Origin: Roseateles sp. SL47
GTDB lineage: Bacteria; Pseudomonadota; Gammaproteobacteria; Burkholderiales; Burkholderiaceae_C
Assembly (NCBI RefSeq): GCF_026625885.1
Contig: NZ_CP113068.1
Coordinates: forward strand, 2,542,001 to 2,606,000
Direction: 5' to 3'
Length of the DNA stretch: 64,000 bases
This document shows, piece by piece, positions 1 to 7,936 of the stretch. Under the pieces are notes generated by a model that saw nothing but the letters and a program-made list of their open reading frames with translations, searched no databases and was not told the DNA's origin. The translations under genes were made by a program, and so were the position numbers. The stretch's first letter is position 1; each line of letters starts with the position of its first letter.

Positions 1-408
1 GTAGGCGGCGCGCGTGATGCTGCAGGCGTCGATTCGACGGACGCTGCCCGCATCTCTTCCGCCACCGCCGTCCCCCCATCCACCACCTTCCCCTCCACCA
101 CCTTCCCCCCCTCCACCCCCTCGACCTCCAGCCCCGCATCGGCGCCCTCCCACGTGTCGTCCTTGCCTGCGGAGCCACCGCCGGTGCGTGTGCAAGCCGG
201 CGGCGGGGTCACGGTGGTCCGCGGTGACACCGACATCACCCTTCCGTTTGAAGTGCGGGAAGTGATCCTCGGGGCCCGAAGCAAGGTGGTGCTGAGCAAT
301 GGCCGGATGCTGCTGCCGGGGGATGCGGTGGGCGCCTGGCGCTTGATCGAGATCAAGCCTGGCGTGCTGGTCTTTGACGGCCCTGAGCGGGTGCTGCTGC
401 CGTGGTGA
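1..408 (+). CDS. C-terminal part of an unidentified T3SS-locus protein
   Basis: The reading frame is open from base 1, so the start lies outside the window. About 50 residues of low-complexity Ser/Thr/Pro/Ala linker, including a 15-bp duplication near 79-108, lead into a compact beta-rich end of about 75 residues. That end has the pattern V.LSNGRMLLPGD.VG.WRL.EI.PG. The pattern resembles small C-terminal domains of secretion-system inner-membrane proteins such as GspB, but I cannot name a family. The TGA overlaps the GTG start of sctN, so it is translationally coupled to the ATPase gene and probably encodes a T3SS part. An SctL- or SctP-like identity is possible by position but not shown. Confidence 0.55.
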   Translation, partial: VGGARDAAGVDSTDAARISSATAVPPSTTFPSTTFPPSTPSTSSPASAPSHVSSLPAEPPPVRVQAGGGVTVVRGDTDITLPFEVREVILGARSKVVLSNGRMLLPGDAVGAWRLIEIKPGVLVFDGPERVLLPW

Positions 409-1757
409 CCGATACCGGTCTGATCGAAGCCCAGACCCAGGCCTGGCGGTCGGCCATGGAACAGGTCCGGGTGACCAGCAGCCTGGGCAAGGTTCATCGG
501 GTGACCGGCATGCTGATCGAGGCGCGCATTCCCGGCACCAGTGTCGGAGAGCTGTGCGAGGTGTTTGACCCGGCTTGGCCGGACCGCCTCTGGCGCTGTG
601 AAGTCGTGGGGTTCCAGGGGACGCAGGTGCTGCTGTCTTCACTGATGCCGCTGGAGGGGATCTCCGCCGGCTGCCTGGTGCGCCCCCTGAAGATGACGCA
701 CCAGGTGGCTGTTGGCGCCGCCCTGCAAGGTCGCATCCTGGACGGTTTTGGCCTGCCCCTGGACGGCAAGCCGGCCCTGGCGCCGGGGCAGCCCGGCGTG
801 ACGATGCGCCGTGTGGTGGCGGATGCCCCTCCTCCCGTTGAGCGCTGGCGGATCAAGGACCCGTTTCCGACGGGTGTGCGCAGCGTGGATGCCCTGTTGA
901 CGCTAGGGCAAGGTCAACGGGTCGGCCTGTTTGCCGGCCCGGGGTGCGGCAAGACCACCCTGATGGCGGCGGTCGGGCGAGGCAGCCCGGCGGATGTGAT
1001 TGTGGTGGGGCTCATCGGTGAACGCGGCCGTGAAGTGCGTGAGTTCACCGAGCATGAGTTTCCGCCCGACCTGATGGCCAGAACGGTCATGGTCTGCGCC
1101 ACGTCCGATCGCACCTCCATCGAACGGGTGCGGGCCGCTTTCACCGCCACCGCCATCGCCGAAGGCTTGCGGGACCAGGGGCTCAACGTGCTGCTGATGA
1201 TCGATTCCCTCACCCGCCTGGCCCGTGCGCAACGCGAGATTGGTCTGGCGGCCGGCGAAGCGCCGGCGCGTGCGGGCTTTCCGCCTTCGGTGTATGCCCT
1301 GATGCCTCGCTTGATCGAGCGGGCGGGCAATTCCGCCGGAGGCTCCATCACGGCGCTCTACACCGTGCTGCTGGAGGGGGAGCTTCGCTCGGACCCGATT
1401 TCGGAAGAGGCGGTGTCGCTGCTGGACGGGCACATCGTGCTGTCGCGCAAGCTGGCGGAGCAGGGGCAGTATCCGGCCGTCGACGTGCTGGCCAGCCTCA
1501 GCCGGGTGATGTCCAACATCGTCCCGCGCGAGCACACGCAGGCGGCAGCGCGGCTGCGGCAGGTGCTGTCGGGCTATCGGGACATGGAATTGATGGTGCG
1601 CTTGGGGGAATACCGCAGCGGCCAGGATCCTGAGACCGACCGCATCGTGGCCGCCTATCCCAAGGTGATCGACTTTCTGCGTCAGGACACACGCACGCCG
1701 ACGCCCATGCCGGACAGCCTGGCCCGCCTGATGGCACTGGCCAGCAGTGCAGCATGA
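402..1757 (+). CDS. sctN: T3SS export ATPase SctN
   Basis: This is the F1-like ATPase of the type III secretion system. It works as a hexamer on the cytoplasmic face of the export gate, where it strips chaperones and unfolds substrates. The 451 aa match the family length. A P-loop with core GPGCGKTT lies near residues 185-192, where most SctN proteins carry GxGVGKST. A Walker B segment (LLMIDSLTR) lies near 265 and is followed by the conserved RAQREIGLAAGE stretch and the family C-terminus. The start is GTG at 402 (or GTG at 405), overlapping the upstream stop. sctO overlaps its end by 4 bp, the usual N-O order. Confidence 0.96.
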   Translation: MVTDTGLIEAQTQAWRSAMEQVRVTSSLGKVHRVTGMLIEARIPGTSVGELCEVFDPAWPDRLWRCEVVGFQGTQVLLSSLMPLEGISAGCLVRPLKMTHQVAVGAALQGRILDGFGLPLDGKPALAPGQPGVTMRRVVADAPPPVERWRIKDPFPTGVRSVDALLTLGQGQRVGLFAGPGCGKTTLMAAVGRGSPADVIVVGLIGERGREVREFTEHEFPPDLMARTVMVCATSDRTSIERVRAAFTATAIAEGLRDQGLNVLLMIDSLTRLARAQREIGLAAGEAPARAGFPPSVYALMPRLIERAGNSAGGSITALYTVLLEGELRSDPISEEAVSLLDGHIVLSRKLAEQGQYPAVDVLASLSRVMSNIVPREHTQAAARLRQVLSGYRDMELMVRLGEYRSGQDPETDRIVAAYPKVIDFLRQDTRTPTPMPDSLARLMALASSAA

Positions 1758-2236
1758 GCCGTCCGGCGCTGGGGGACCGTCCTGCGCGCTGGCCCCATGA
1801 GCTGGCGGCGGAGCCGGCCCCGGACGCTCGACTGCCGCCGCTACGGGCCATCGAATCGCTGGCGACGCGGCGGGCCCGGCTGGCGGAGGCTGCGCTCGCC
1901 CGGGCCCGGCACGCCCAGGCTCTTGCGCGACAGGCGCTGGAGGCGGCTCGCCAGGCGCTCGACGAGCGGGTGAGCTTTGTTGCGTCGGAACGCGCCCGGC
2001 TGGTGGTGGAGCGGCAGAACAGTGTGGAGGCCTCGACCGCCCTCAAACGCTGGCGCGAAGCAGACCAGCAGCTGATCAACAGCATTCCACCCTGTCGAGC
2101 GCTTGTGGCCCAGCGCCAACAGGCGCTGGAGGCGGCGGACCTGGCCTTGGTGCGTGCTCAGGATGAGCATCGGAAACGCAGCAAGCGCCGCGAAAAATTC
2201 GACATGCTGATCGACACCCTCATCGAAGAGGCGTGA
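1754..2236 (+). CDS. sctO: T3SS stalk protein SctO
   Basis: This protein of 160 aa is almost wholly alpha-helical and rich in Ala/Arg/Gln/Glu, with heptad-like spacing from about residue 35 to the end. That is the two-helix coiled coil expected of SctO (YscO/FliJ-like). The family forms the central stalk that couples the SctN hexamer to SctV. Sequence conservation is low in this family, so the call rests on size, coiled-coil character and position directly after sctN with an ATGA overlap. It ends 6 bp before the convergent sctU stop. Confidence 0.85.
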   Translation: MSRPALGDRPARWPHELAAEPAPDARLPPLRAIESLATRRARLAEAALARARHAQALARQALEAARQALDERVSFVASERARLVVERQNSVEASTALKRWREADQQLINSIPPCRALVAQRQQALEAADLALVRAQDEHRKRSKRREKFDMLIDTLIEEA

Positions 2237-2242
2237 GGTCGC

Positions 2243-3427
2243 TCAGGGGGTGTCGAACATGGCGGTCCCCAGCGCATCATCCACTTCCGCCAGCAGCCAT
2301 TCACCCACCTTCGGTGTGTCGCCGGCATCCCCGTTCTCATCGCCGTCGCTGTCCCAATCACCGGGCGGATGCAGCAACTCCGGTGCGAGACGTTCATATT
2401 CTTCCAGCACCCGAAACAGCAGTGCCGCAGCACGATAAGTGTGCTCCGGAATCGGCTCGCCCGCCTTGCCACTGGCCAGCAGATGCCGCGCCAGTGCCAC
2501 GTATTTGATGATGGGCACCCGCTCCTCCCGGGCCATGCGGCGCAGGTCCCGCGCGTCATCGTCGGTGGTCGCGGCCATCAGGACCGGCAGATCCATCGAT
2601 TCCGGCTCATAGAGCAGCGCCACGGCAATATGCTCCGGGTTCACCACCACGGCACTGGGTCGTTGCTTGCCCTTGCCGCCTGGAGCGTCTTCCAGTGCGA
2701 TTTCCTTGGCCGTCTGCTTGCGCATGCCCTTGAGCATCGGGTCGCCTTCGCTTTGCTTGTAGTCCTGCTTCGTCTCGCTGACATCCATGCGCAGCTGTCG
2801 CCAGACCAAATAGCGCTGCAGCAGGATGTCGGCGATCATCAGGATGATCAGCACCACCACGCATTGCATCAGCAGCGAATGCATCAGGGCGAGCGTCAGC
2901 GACCAGCCTTGCGCTGGACTCAACCGGTAGGCCTGTGCCAACAGCGGGAATTGCTCGCGCAGCTCCAGATAGACCATCCAGAGCAGCAGCCCGCCTTTGA
3001 TCGGGCCCAGGAAGGGGACCAGCAGCTTCTGGGCGGAGACCAGTTGCTGCAGATTGTTCCCGATGTCGAGTTTTTCTAAGCCCTTGGCCAGCGCCTTTGG
3101 CGCGACGTTAAAGCGGGTCTGGGCCAGGGTGGTGATGGCCGCCAGCAGCATGGGCATCACCGCCAGCAACAACAGGCTGAGCGCCACCGGCAGGACGGTG
3201 TCCCAACTGGGCCTCAGCTGGATGGGCTGGTGCGACGAAACCGCCAGCAGTGCGGCATCCAGCATGTCCGACAACATGCGACGCCACCACGGTTCAATGG
3301 CGAAAGCGAATTCCGCCATCACCAACAGCTTGATGATGCGAACCGCCTCTTCGCTGACGCCCACCTGCCCGTCTTCGCGGGCCTGCTGGATGCGCTGGGG
3401 GGTGGGGGGAAGGGTCTTTTCTCCCAT
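2243..3427 (-). CDS. sctU: T3SS export-gate switch protein SctU
   Basis: Inner-membrane export-gate protein of the SctU/FlhB family that switches substrate class after self-cleavage. It begins MGEKTLPPTP, close to the family start (GEKTE.PT.K). About four membrane segments lie near residues 32-45, 78-100, 137-155 and 180-205, followed by a cytosolic domain. The self-cleavage loop falls at residues 263-266 and reads N-P-E-H instead of the near-universal N-P-T-H. The C-terminus is longer than usual (394 aa against about 350) and has an Asp/Gly-rich tail. It lies 9 bp after sctT in the same operon. Confidence 0.95.
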   Translation of the reverse strand: MGEKTLPPTPQRIQQAREDGQVGVSEEAVRIIKLLVMAEFAFAIEPWWRRMLSDMLDAALLAVSSHQPIQLRPSWDTVLPVALSLLLLAVMPMLLAAITTLAQTRFNVAPKALAKGLEKLDIGNNLQQLVSAQKLLVPFLGPIKGGLLLWMVYLELREQFPLLAQAYRLSPAQGWSLTLALMHSLLMQCVVVLIILMIADILLQRYLVWRQLRMDVSETKQDYKQSEGDPMLKGMRKQTAKEIALEDAPGGKGKQRPSAVVVNPEHIAVALLYEPESMDLPVLMAATTDDDARDLRRMAREERVPIIKYVALARHLLASGKAGEPIPEHTYRAAALLFRVLEEYERLAPELLHPPGDWDSDGDENGDAGDTPKVGEWLLAEVDDALGTAMFDTP

Positions 3428-3436
3428 GCGGCGCTT

Positions 3437-4231
3437 TCAGCGGTGTAGCCGCAGGCCGACCGTCTCGGCCAGACCCTCCTGCCACCACCGCAGGGCCTCT
3501 GTGGCGCTCCAGTCCATCACCGGGGAGATCACCAGCAGCAGCATCAGGAGCGCCAGCAGCGTCTTGACCGCCATCGCCGAGGAATAGACGTCAAAGCCCT
3601 GCACGGCGGTGCTCACAACGGCCAGCCCGAGCTCGACCAGCAGCAGCAGGGCCAGCACGGGGCCGGCCAGCACCAGCGCCTGGGTGACCATGCCGGCGAG
3701 CGCGGACAGGATGCTGTGCTGGTAGGACGACAGATCGGGGAGCAGGGCCAGCACCGGCCAGTGCTCATGGCTGTCGGTCAGGACGGTGAAGACGGTCTGA
3801 AACAGGCCCCATTGCACCAGCAGCGCGGCCAGCCCGCGTTCGGCCAGTTCACCGATCAGGGTGGCATCGGCCTGCAAGGACGGGTTGACCTGCTGGGCGG
3901 CATTGGCGCCGCGCTGGTTGTCGATCAGGGTGCCCATGCCGCGCACGGCCCAGAAGGGCAAGGCGGCCAGCATGCCCAGCAGAGTGCCCAGCATCGCCTC
4001 CTTCATCACCAGGACGAGGTAGAGCGCCGGGGTGGGGGCCGCCGCCACCAGCGGCGACCACAGGCTGGCCGCGACCGGCAGGCTCAGCCCCAGCGCCAAT
4101 GCACCCCGGAGCACGACGCTTGTGTGCTGCCTGGAGAGGAAGGGTAGGAACATCAGCATGCCCAGCGTCCGGGCCATGGACAGGATCACGGCCTGCAACA
4201 CCACCAGGAGGTCGGGCAAGGTCAGGGTCAC
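3437..4231 (-). CDS. sctT: T3SS export-gate protein SctT
   Basis: Polytopic inner-membrane protein of 264 aa belonging to the SctT/FliR family, which forms the core export gate with SctR and SctS. The conserved segment G.LIDNQRGA near residues 100-108 and six or so hydrophobic helices support the call. The order sctT-sctU is the usual one. sctR, sctS and sctV are not visible in the window and should lie to the left. The gap to the upstream acetyltransferase gene is 38 bp, and sctU follows after 9 bp. Confidence 0.95.
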   Translation of the reverse strand: MTLTLPDLLVVLQAVILSMARTLGMLMFLPFLSRQHTSVVLRGALALGLSLPVAASLWSPLVAAAPTPALYLVLVMKEAMLGTLLGMLAALPFWAVRGMGTLIDNQRGANAAQQVNPSLQADATLIGELAERGLAALLVQWGLFQTVFTVLTDSHEHWPVLALLPDLSSYQHSILSALAGMVTQALVLAGPVLALLLLVELGLAVVSTAVQGFDVYSSAMAVKTLLALLMLLLVISPVMDWSATEALRWWQEGLAETVGLRLHR

Positions 4232-4269
4232 GGGCGGCTCCTGGGAGGAAGGAAACGGCGTGGTGAACG

Positions 4270-4956
4270 TCAGCCGACCAGCTCGGACGCAGCCGGGAGG
4301 GGCTGGGTCAGAAAAGCCGGGCTGTTCGGTGTCGGGATTCCGGTCGGGCCGGCGGAGGGCGCTTCGGTACGAGCAGCCGCGCGGGCCTCCAGGCGCTTGT
4401 AGCGCCGGTCCAGCCGGGTCATGTAGGCCTGCCAGGCAGGATCGTCGGCGCGCACGCCCCAGATTTCCAGATCGTTGCGGTCATCCCCATAACGCACGAC
4501 ATCGGGCAGGACTGCCCAGCGTTGCATCCGGCAGCCTCGCACCAGCGACAGGCTGCGGCGGTTGCCACCAAGAATCCAGCAGGTCAGGGTGTCGAAGCCA
4601 TGAATGAGAATTTGCGGATGCACCCGGCGGGCCATCTGCATGGCGACGCCTGTGCCATGCCAGGCCTGGGCCACATAAAGCCACAGGTCGCCCACCGTGC
4701 CGCAGGCACCACCGCCCCAGGCAATCCGGCGCAGATAGGCCCAGCCGACGATCTCGTCTCCATGGGCCAGCACCCACAGGGGCCATCGGTTGGCGCGGCT
4801 CTCCTTGAGCACCTGATCAACGCCGGCTTCCGAGGCGTCGACCAGCGCAGGGCTGTGGCCGCCGCCTCGGACGGATTCGTTGTAGATGCGGGTGAGGGCG
4901 GGGACATCGCTGGGGCGCGCCAGGCGCCAGTCAAGCGGGGGCAGTGCGGGTTTCAT
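4270..4956 (-). CDS. GNAT-family N-acetyltransferase inside the T3SS operon
   Basis: About 228 aa from ATG 4956, chosen because it gives the family N-terminus WRLARPSDVPALTRIYNESV. The fold markers are an N-terminal IYNES motif as in phosphinothricin-acetyltransferase-like proteins, a VGWAYLR strand, and a GTGVAMQMARRV segment matching the acetyl-CoA loop (normally R/QxxGxG/A). Cofactor use is known for the family; the substrate here is unknown. The gene overlaps the end of sctK by 26 bp and precedes sctT, where many T3SS operons carry sctL. About 30 disordered residues close the protein. It could be a cargo gene or a modifier of a T3SS substrate. Confidence 0.82.
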   Translation of the reverse strand: MKPALPPLDWRLARPSDVPALTRIYNESVRGGGHSPALVDASEAGVDQVLKESRANRWPLWVLAHGDEIVGWAYLRRIAWGGGACGTVGDLWLYVAQAWHGTGVAMQMARRVHPQILIHGFDTLTCWILGGNRRSLSLVRGCRMQRWAVLPDVVRYGDDRNDLEIWGVRADDPAWQAYMTRLDRRYKRLEARAAARTEAPSAGPTGIPTPNSPAFLTQPLPAASELVG

Positions 4957-5821
4957 GAGCAAGTGAAGGTTGTTGATATGCAGCAGCACGCCAGATGCGC
5001 CAGGCCTGGCGCTGCAGCGCTGCGGAATAGGGCGTGGGGGGTAACGGGGCCAGCGTGAAACACTGGGGGTCGAAGCGCAGACGCAGCCGCGCCCAGGCGC
5101 CCGGGACCGCATCCTCGATCAGCCGTGCCATGAGGGGCAGCGCCCAGCGTTGCAGTTCCAGCGCACTGCCGCCCGGGGGCGGGGCGTGGTCCTCGGCCAC
5201 GGTCAGCGGGCGGGCCCGCGCCTGGCGCAATGCATCGCGCCAGGCGTCGGCGTCACCGGCGGAGTGTGTCTCGTGGGAGAACAGCCGCGCCAGGCCTTGG
5301 CGTGAAGAAGTCAGACAGTGGCTGGCATAACCGACGCGCCCAAGGGCGGTGGCCGCCGCCACGAGGTCGTCAGGCGCGAGCGGCAAGTCGGGCAGGGCCA
5401 CGTCTACGGCGGAAGGAAAGGGCCGGGGGGCCGGCAGCGCCACGTCAATGCCGAACTGCTGGCAGAACCAGCGGTGGCCCAGACGGGCACCCGTGACGGC
5501 ACGAGAGAACAGGGACAACAGGTCCAACGATCCGTGCGGTGGATGGTCGGGAGCGCCACCCGGAGCAGCACCTCTCGAGCCGCTGGCCGGCTGCGGCACC
5601 GAGCCGGATGTGGACTTGTTCTGACCGGTGTCCGCTGGGGAGCCGGAGGGAGTGGCTGAGTGGGTGGCTGAGTGGGCGGCTGAGTGGGCGGCTAAAGAAG
5701 GACCTGAGGAGGTATCCGAAGCAAGGCGCCACCAGCCAGGATGGGTATGTCGCCAGGGTTCATGCCAGAGCGTCCACCAGGCGTCGAGGCTGGCGGCGTC
5801 CAGGGGCTGGGGCGGCTGCAT
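4931..5821 (-). CDS. sctK: T3SS sorting-platform protein SctK (probable)
   Basis: A 296-aa protein starting at ATG 5821, one base after the sctJ stop. The N-terminus LDAWWTLWHEPWRHTHPGWW fits the W.W....W..HPSW pattern of SctK (YscK/HrpB4) proteins, which link the ring system to SctQ and SctL at the cytosolic sorting platform. The order sctI-J-K also matches. An insertion of about 60 residues after residue 30 is low complexity and contains a tetrapeptide AHSA/AHST-type repeat. SctK proteins diverge strongly, so the name rests on position plus the Trp/His motif. Confidence 0.75.
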   Translation of the reverse strand: MQPPQPLDAASLDAWWTLWHEPWRHTHPGWWRLASDTSSGPSLAAHSAAHSATHSATPSGSPADTGQNKSTSGSVPQPASGSRGAAPGGAPDHPPHGSLDLLSLFSRAVTGARLGHRWFCQQFGIDVALPAPRPFPSAVDVALPDLPLAPDDLVAAATALGRVGYASHCLTSSRQGLARLFSHETHSAGDADAWRDALRQARARPLTVAEDHAPPPGGSALELQRWALPLMARLIEDAVPGAWARLRLRFDPQCFTLAPLPPTPYSAALQRQAWRIWRAAAYQQPSLAHETRTAPA

Positions 5822-5822
5822 C

Positions 5823-6713
5823 TCAGGACTCCTGGGTGGGCCGGGGCATGGCGGCCCGCAAGGTCGCACGTCGATGCCACCACAACCAGCCCGAAGGCGC
5901 TCCCACACCGATGATCACAGCGGCGATGCCGATCAGCCATCCCTGCCACGAGCCGGAGGCTCGGGACGGCATGGCGTTGGCGCCAACGGTGGTGGAAGCC
6001 GCTGTTGACGTTGTGGCCGACGTGGATGTGGAAGGCGCGACCGAGGACAGGCCTGCGGCCGCCCGTGCCGCTTCGGCGCGGGCCGCACGCGTCTGGTCGC
6101 GCACCGCAAGCGCTTCGGAGGGGACAAACACCACCGCGATTTTTTCAGGGGTGTCGGCCAGGCCTGGAATGCTGGCCAACACCAGCTTTCGCACACGAGC
6201 CTCATAAGCCGTTGTGTCCCAGCCGGGCACATGCTTGATCAGCACTGAACAGGAACTGGGCAGCACCGGTTCGCCGGGCACCACTCGTTCCGGCAGCACC
6301 GGATGCACCCGCGCCAGCACCACCCCATCAATCTGGGATAGCGTGCTTTCCAGTTCCTGCGACAGCGCATAGAGAAAACGCGCACGCTCTTCGGTCGGCG
6401 TGGAAATCATGCCATCCTTCTTGAAGATGTCGCCCATCCGGGCGAAGGAGCTGTTGGGCAGGCCGACGGCATGCAGCAGCGCCACCGAACGGCTGAAGTC
6501 GGAACTCGGCACCGTGACCGAAAACAGCTGCTTGCCCTGGGCTGTTTTCTGAGCGTGGATGCCGTGGTCGCTTAATGCTGCGGTGATGTCATTCGCATCG
6601 CGTTCGCTCAGGCCGCCATACAGCTCCGCGCCGGATTCGCAGGCGGCCAGGGCCAGCGTCAGCACGGAGGCCAACAGCAGTGCGGGCCAGCGGTGGGACG
6701 TGAGGGGTTTCAC
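5823..6713 (-). CDS. sctJ: T3SS inner-ring lipoprotein SctJ
   Basis: This 296-aa protein is the SctJ (YscJ/PrgK) component of the inner-membrane ring. It has a lipoprotein signal ending LALAAC near residue 24. Next comes the family start ELYGGLSERDANDI and a first ring-building motif with ALLHAVGLPN. The hallmark stretch ERARFLYALSQELESTLSQI then leads into VLARVHPVLP. A second ring-building motif and a Ser/Ala/Thr linker follow, and a C-terminal membrane helix (WLIGIAAVIIGV) near 255-275. It overlaps sctI by 4 bp and abuts sctK. Confidence 0.97.
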   Translation of the reverse strand: MKPLTSHRWPALLLASVLTLALAACESGAELYGGLSERDANDITAALSDHGIHAQKTAQGKQLFSVTVPSSDFSRSVALLHAVGLPNSSFARMGDIFKKDGMISTPTEERARFLYALSQELESTLSQIDGVVLARVHPVLPERVVPGEPVLPSSCSVLIKHVPGWDTTAYEARVRKLVLASIPGLADTPEKIAVVFVPSEALAVRDQTRAARAEAARAAAGLSSVAPSTSTSATTSTAASTTVGANAMPSRASGSWQGWLIGIAAVIIGVGAPSGWLWWHRRATLRAAMPRPTQES

Positions 6714-7021
6714 TGCATCTTGACGATCTGGTCGATGCCACTCGTCGTTTTGGTCAGTACGGTGGCCATCACGTCCTGCCGCGCATTGGCGTCCTGCAGG
6801 CGGCCCAACACGGCCGGGATCTGGCTGGTGTCGCCGGAACTGACGACGCGGCGCATCTGGTTGGCGATGGATGCGCGTTCAGCCGCCATGTCCCGGGCAA
6901 TGCCGGACACATCTGCCATGGCCTGGGAGAACGACTGCGCCCCGCCGCCGCCTGCGGAGGCGATGCGGTCCTGGGCGCTGGCGGCAAACGCCAGGCGAGC
7001 GGGGAAGTCCAGCGGATTCAT
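6710..7021 (-). CDS. sctI: T3SS inner rod protein SctI
   Basis: Small helical protein of 103 aa directly upstream of sctJ, the normal position for the inner-rod subunit (SctI/HrpB2 type). The C-terminal half carries a helix ending VLTKTTSGIDQIVKMQ, which fits the family ending (..LV.KT..G.N.L...Q) needed for polymerisation at the base of the needle. The N-terminus lacks Cys and has a Gly-rich turn. Its start overlaps the upstream gene's stop by 4 bp, so expression is coupled. Confidence 0.87.
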   Translation of the reverse strand: MNPLDFPARLAFAASAQDRIASAGGGGAQSFSQAMADVSGIARDMAAERASIANQMRRVVSSGDTSQIPAVLGRLQDANARQDVMATVLTKTTSGIDQIVKMQ

Positions 7022-7614
7022 GCGCTCAGCCCCAGTGCATAACGCACGTCGATGAGTGTCACTTCCTTGGCGGTATCCACCAGGCTTTGCATGAAGGGGC
7101 TGGTGATCGGGACGTGATCAAACCCGGCATCGATGGCCTTCGAGATTTCGTCGCCTTGCGCCACGCCATTGGCCATGCAGGATTTGTAGAGGGACATGGC
7201 ACGTGCCATCACCGCCACGTCGTCCGGAGAGGCATCGGGGGAGGCGAGCGCCTGCACCGCCGCATCGGGCTCCAGGTCGCCGACACCTTCTTCCTGGGCG
7301 CGGCGCAACACGGCCGGCAGGTCGGCCTCTTGGGGAATGCTTTCCTGGGCAATGCGCATGACCTGCACCAGGCGGCCGATGGCCAGGTCCAGGGTGAGCC
7401 GTTCGGAATCCTGGGCTATGCAGTTCTGCTCGACGAAGTCAAGCCAGGTCGGCGCGGACACGGGTGCAGAGAAGGTCTCCGGGTGGCGGTCCATCATGGC
7501 GGCAATGCAGAGCCGCTTTTGCGCGCCAGGGTCGTCCGCCGCAGGGGTGCCCTCCTGCATGGGGAAGGGCTGCTCGGAGGTCGGCAGCGTGCGTTCAAGC
7601 TCGGTCAAAGTCAT
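7018..7614 (-). CDS. Unknown 198-aa protein upstream of sctI
   Basis: Acidic, mostly helical cytosolic-looking protein without signal peptide or membrane segment. A possible ribosome site (AGGAG) precedes ATG 7614. The position before sctI corresponds to hrpB1 in Hrp2-type clusters, but I see no TPR pattern and do not call it HrpB1. It has Cys residues in MSLYKSCMANG and a helical C-terminus ending VTLIDVRYALGLSA. Overlap with sctI supports a T3SS role, for example accessory cytosolic factor, chaperone or gatekeeper. That function is inference from context only. Confidence 0.6.
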   Translation of the reverse strand: MTLTELERTLPTSEQPFPMQEGTPAADDPGAQKRLCIAAMMDRHPETFSAPVSAPTWLDFVEQNCIAQDSERLTLDLAIGRLVQVMRIAQESIPQEADLPAVLRRAQEEGVGDLEPDAAVQALASPDASPDDVAVMARAMSLYKSCMANGVAQGDEISKAIDAGFDHVPITSPFMQSLVDTAKEVTLIDVRYALGLSA

Positions 7615-7640
7615 GGGAGGCTCCTGTGAACAGGGGCAGC

Positions 7641-7663
7641 GGGAACGCCGCTGGGGCGTTCCC
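7641..7663 (-). promoter_or_regulatory. Intra-operon hairpin
   Basis: An inverted repeat GGGAACGCC / GGCGTTCCC with a 5-base loop lies in the 57-bp gap between the tiny Met/Gly-rich protein gene and the 198-aa gene. No T-run follows in the leftward direction, so it is a poor intrinsic terminator. It could be a partial terminator or an RNA-processing/stability hairpin that keeps the two small leader genes at higher mRNA level than the sctI-U part. That role is inference. Confidence 0.5.
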
Positions 7664-7671
7664 GAGCAGGT

Positions 7672-7887
7672 TTAATAGAAGCGCGGGTACTGCGAGCCGA
7701 AACCGAAGCCGTAGCCGGGGTTGCCCATCATGTTGCCCATCAGGCCGAAGGCCATGGCGCCGCCCATGCTGGCCATCAGGCCTGACATCAGGCCGCTGCC
7801 GAAGCCTTGGGCGGACATGCTGCCGTGCATCGGGTTCATGGAGTGGTTGTCCAGGTGGTAGTGGACTTGGGTGGTGCTTCCAGACAT
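7672..7887 (-). CDS. Tiny Gly/Met-rich T3SS-locus protein
   Basis: A 71-aa protein with AGGAAAC before the ATG. The N-terminus is polar (SGSTTQVHYHLDNHS). The rest is a Met/Gly-rich stretch of about 45 residues with helix-packing spacing (GLMSGLMASMGGAMAFGLMG), ending in an aromatic Gly/Tyr/Phe tail. It has no Cys and no cleavable signal. It resembles no family I know. Placement as second gene of the sctI-U operon suggests a secreted structural or translocator-associated small protein, or a membrane-active peptide. Confidence 0.55.
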   Translation of the reverse strand: MSGSTTQVHYHLDNHSMNPMHGSMSAQGFGSGLMSGLMASMGGAMAFGLMGNMMGNPGYGFGFGSQYPRFY

Positions 7888-7936
7888 GTTGTTTCCTGTT
7901 TAGAAATGAAGTGAAAAGGGGCGAGCCCTGTGTGAA

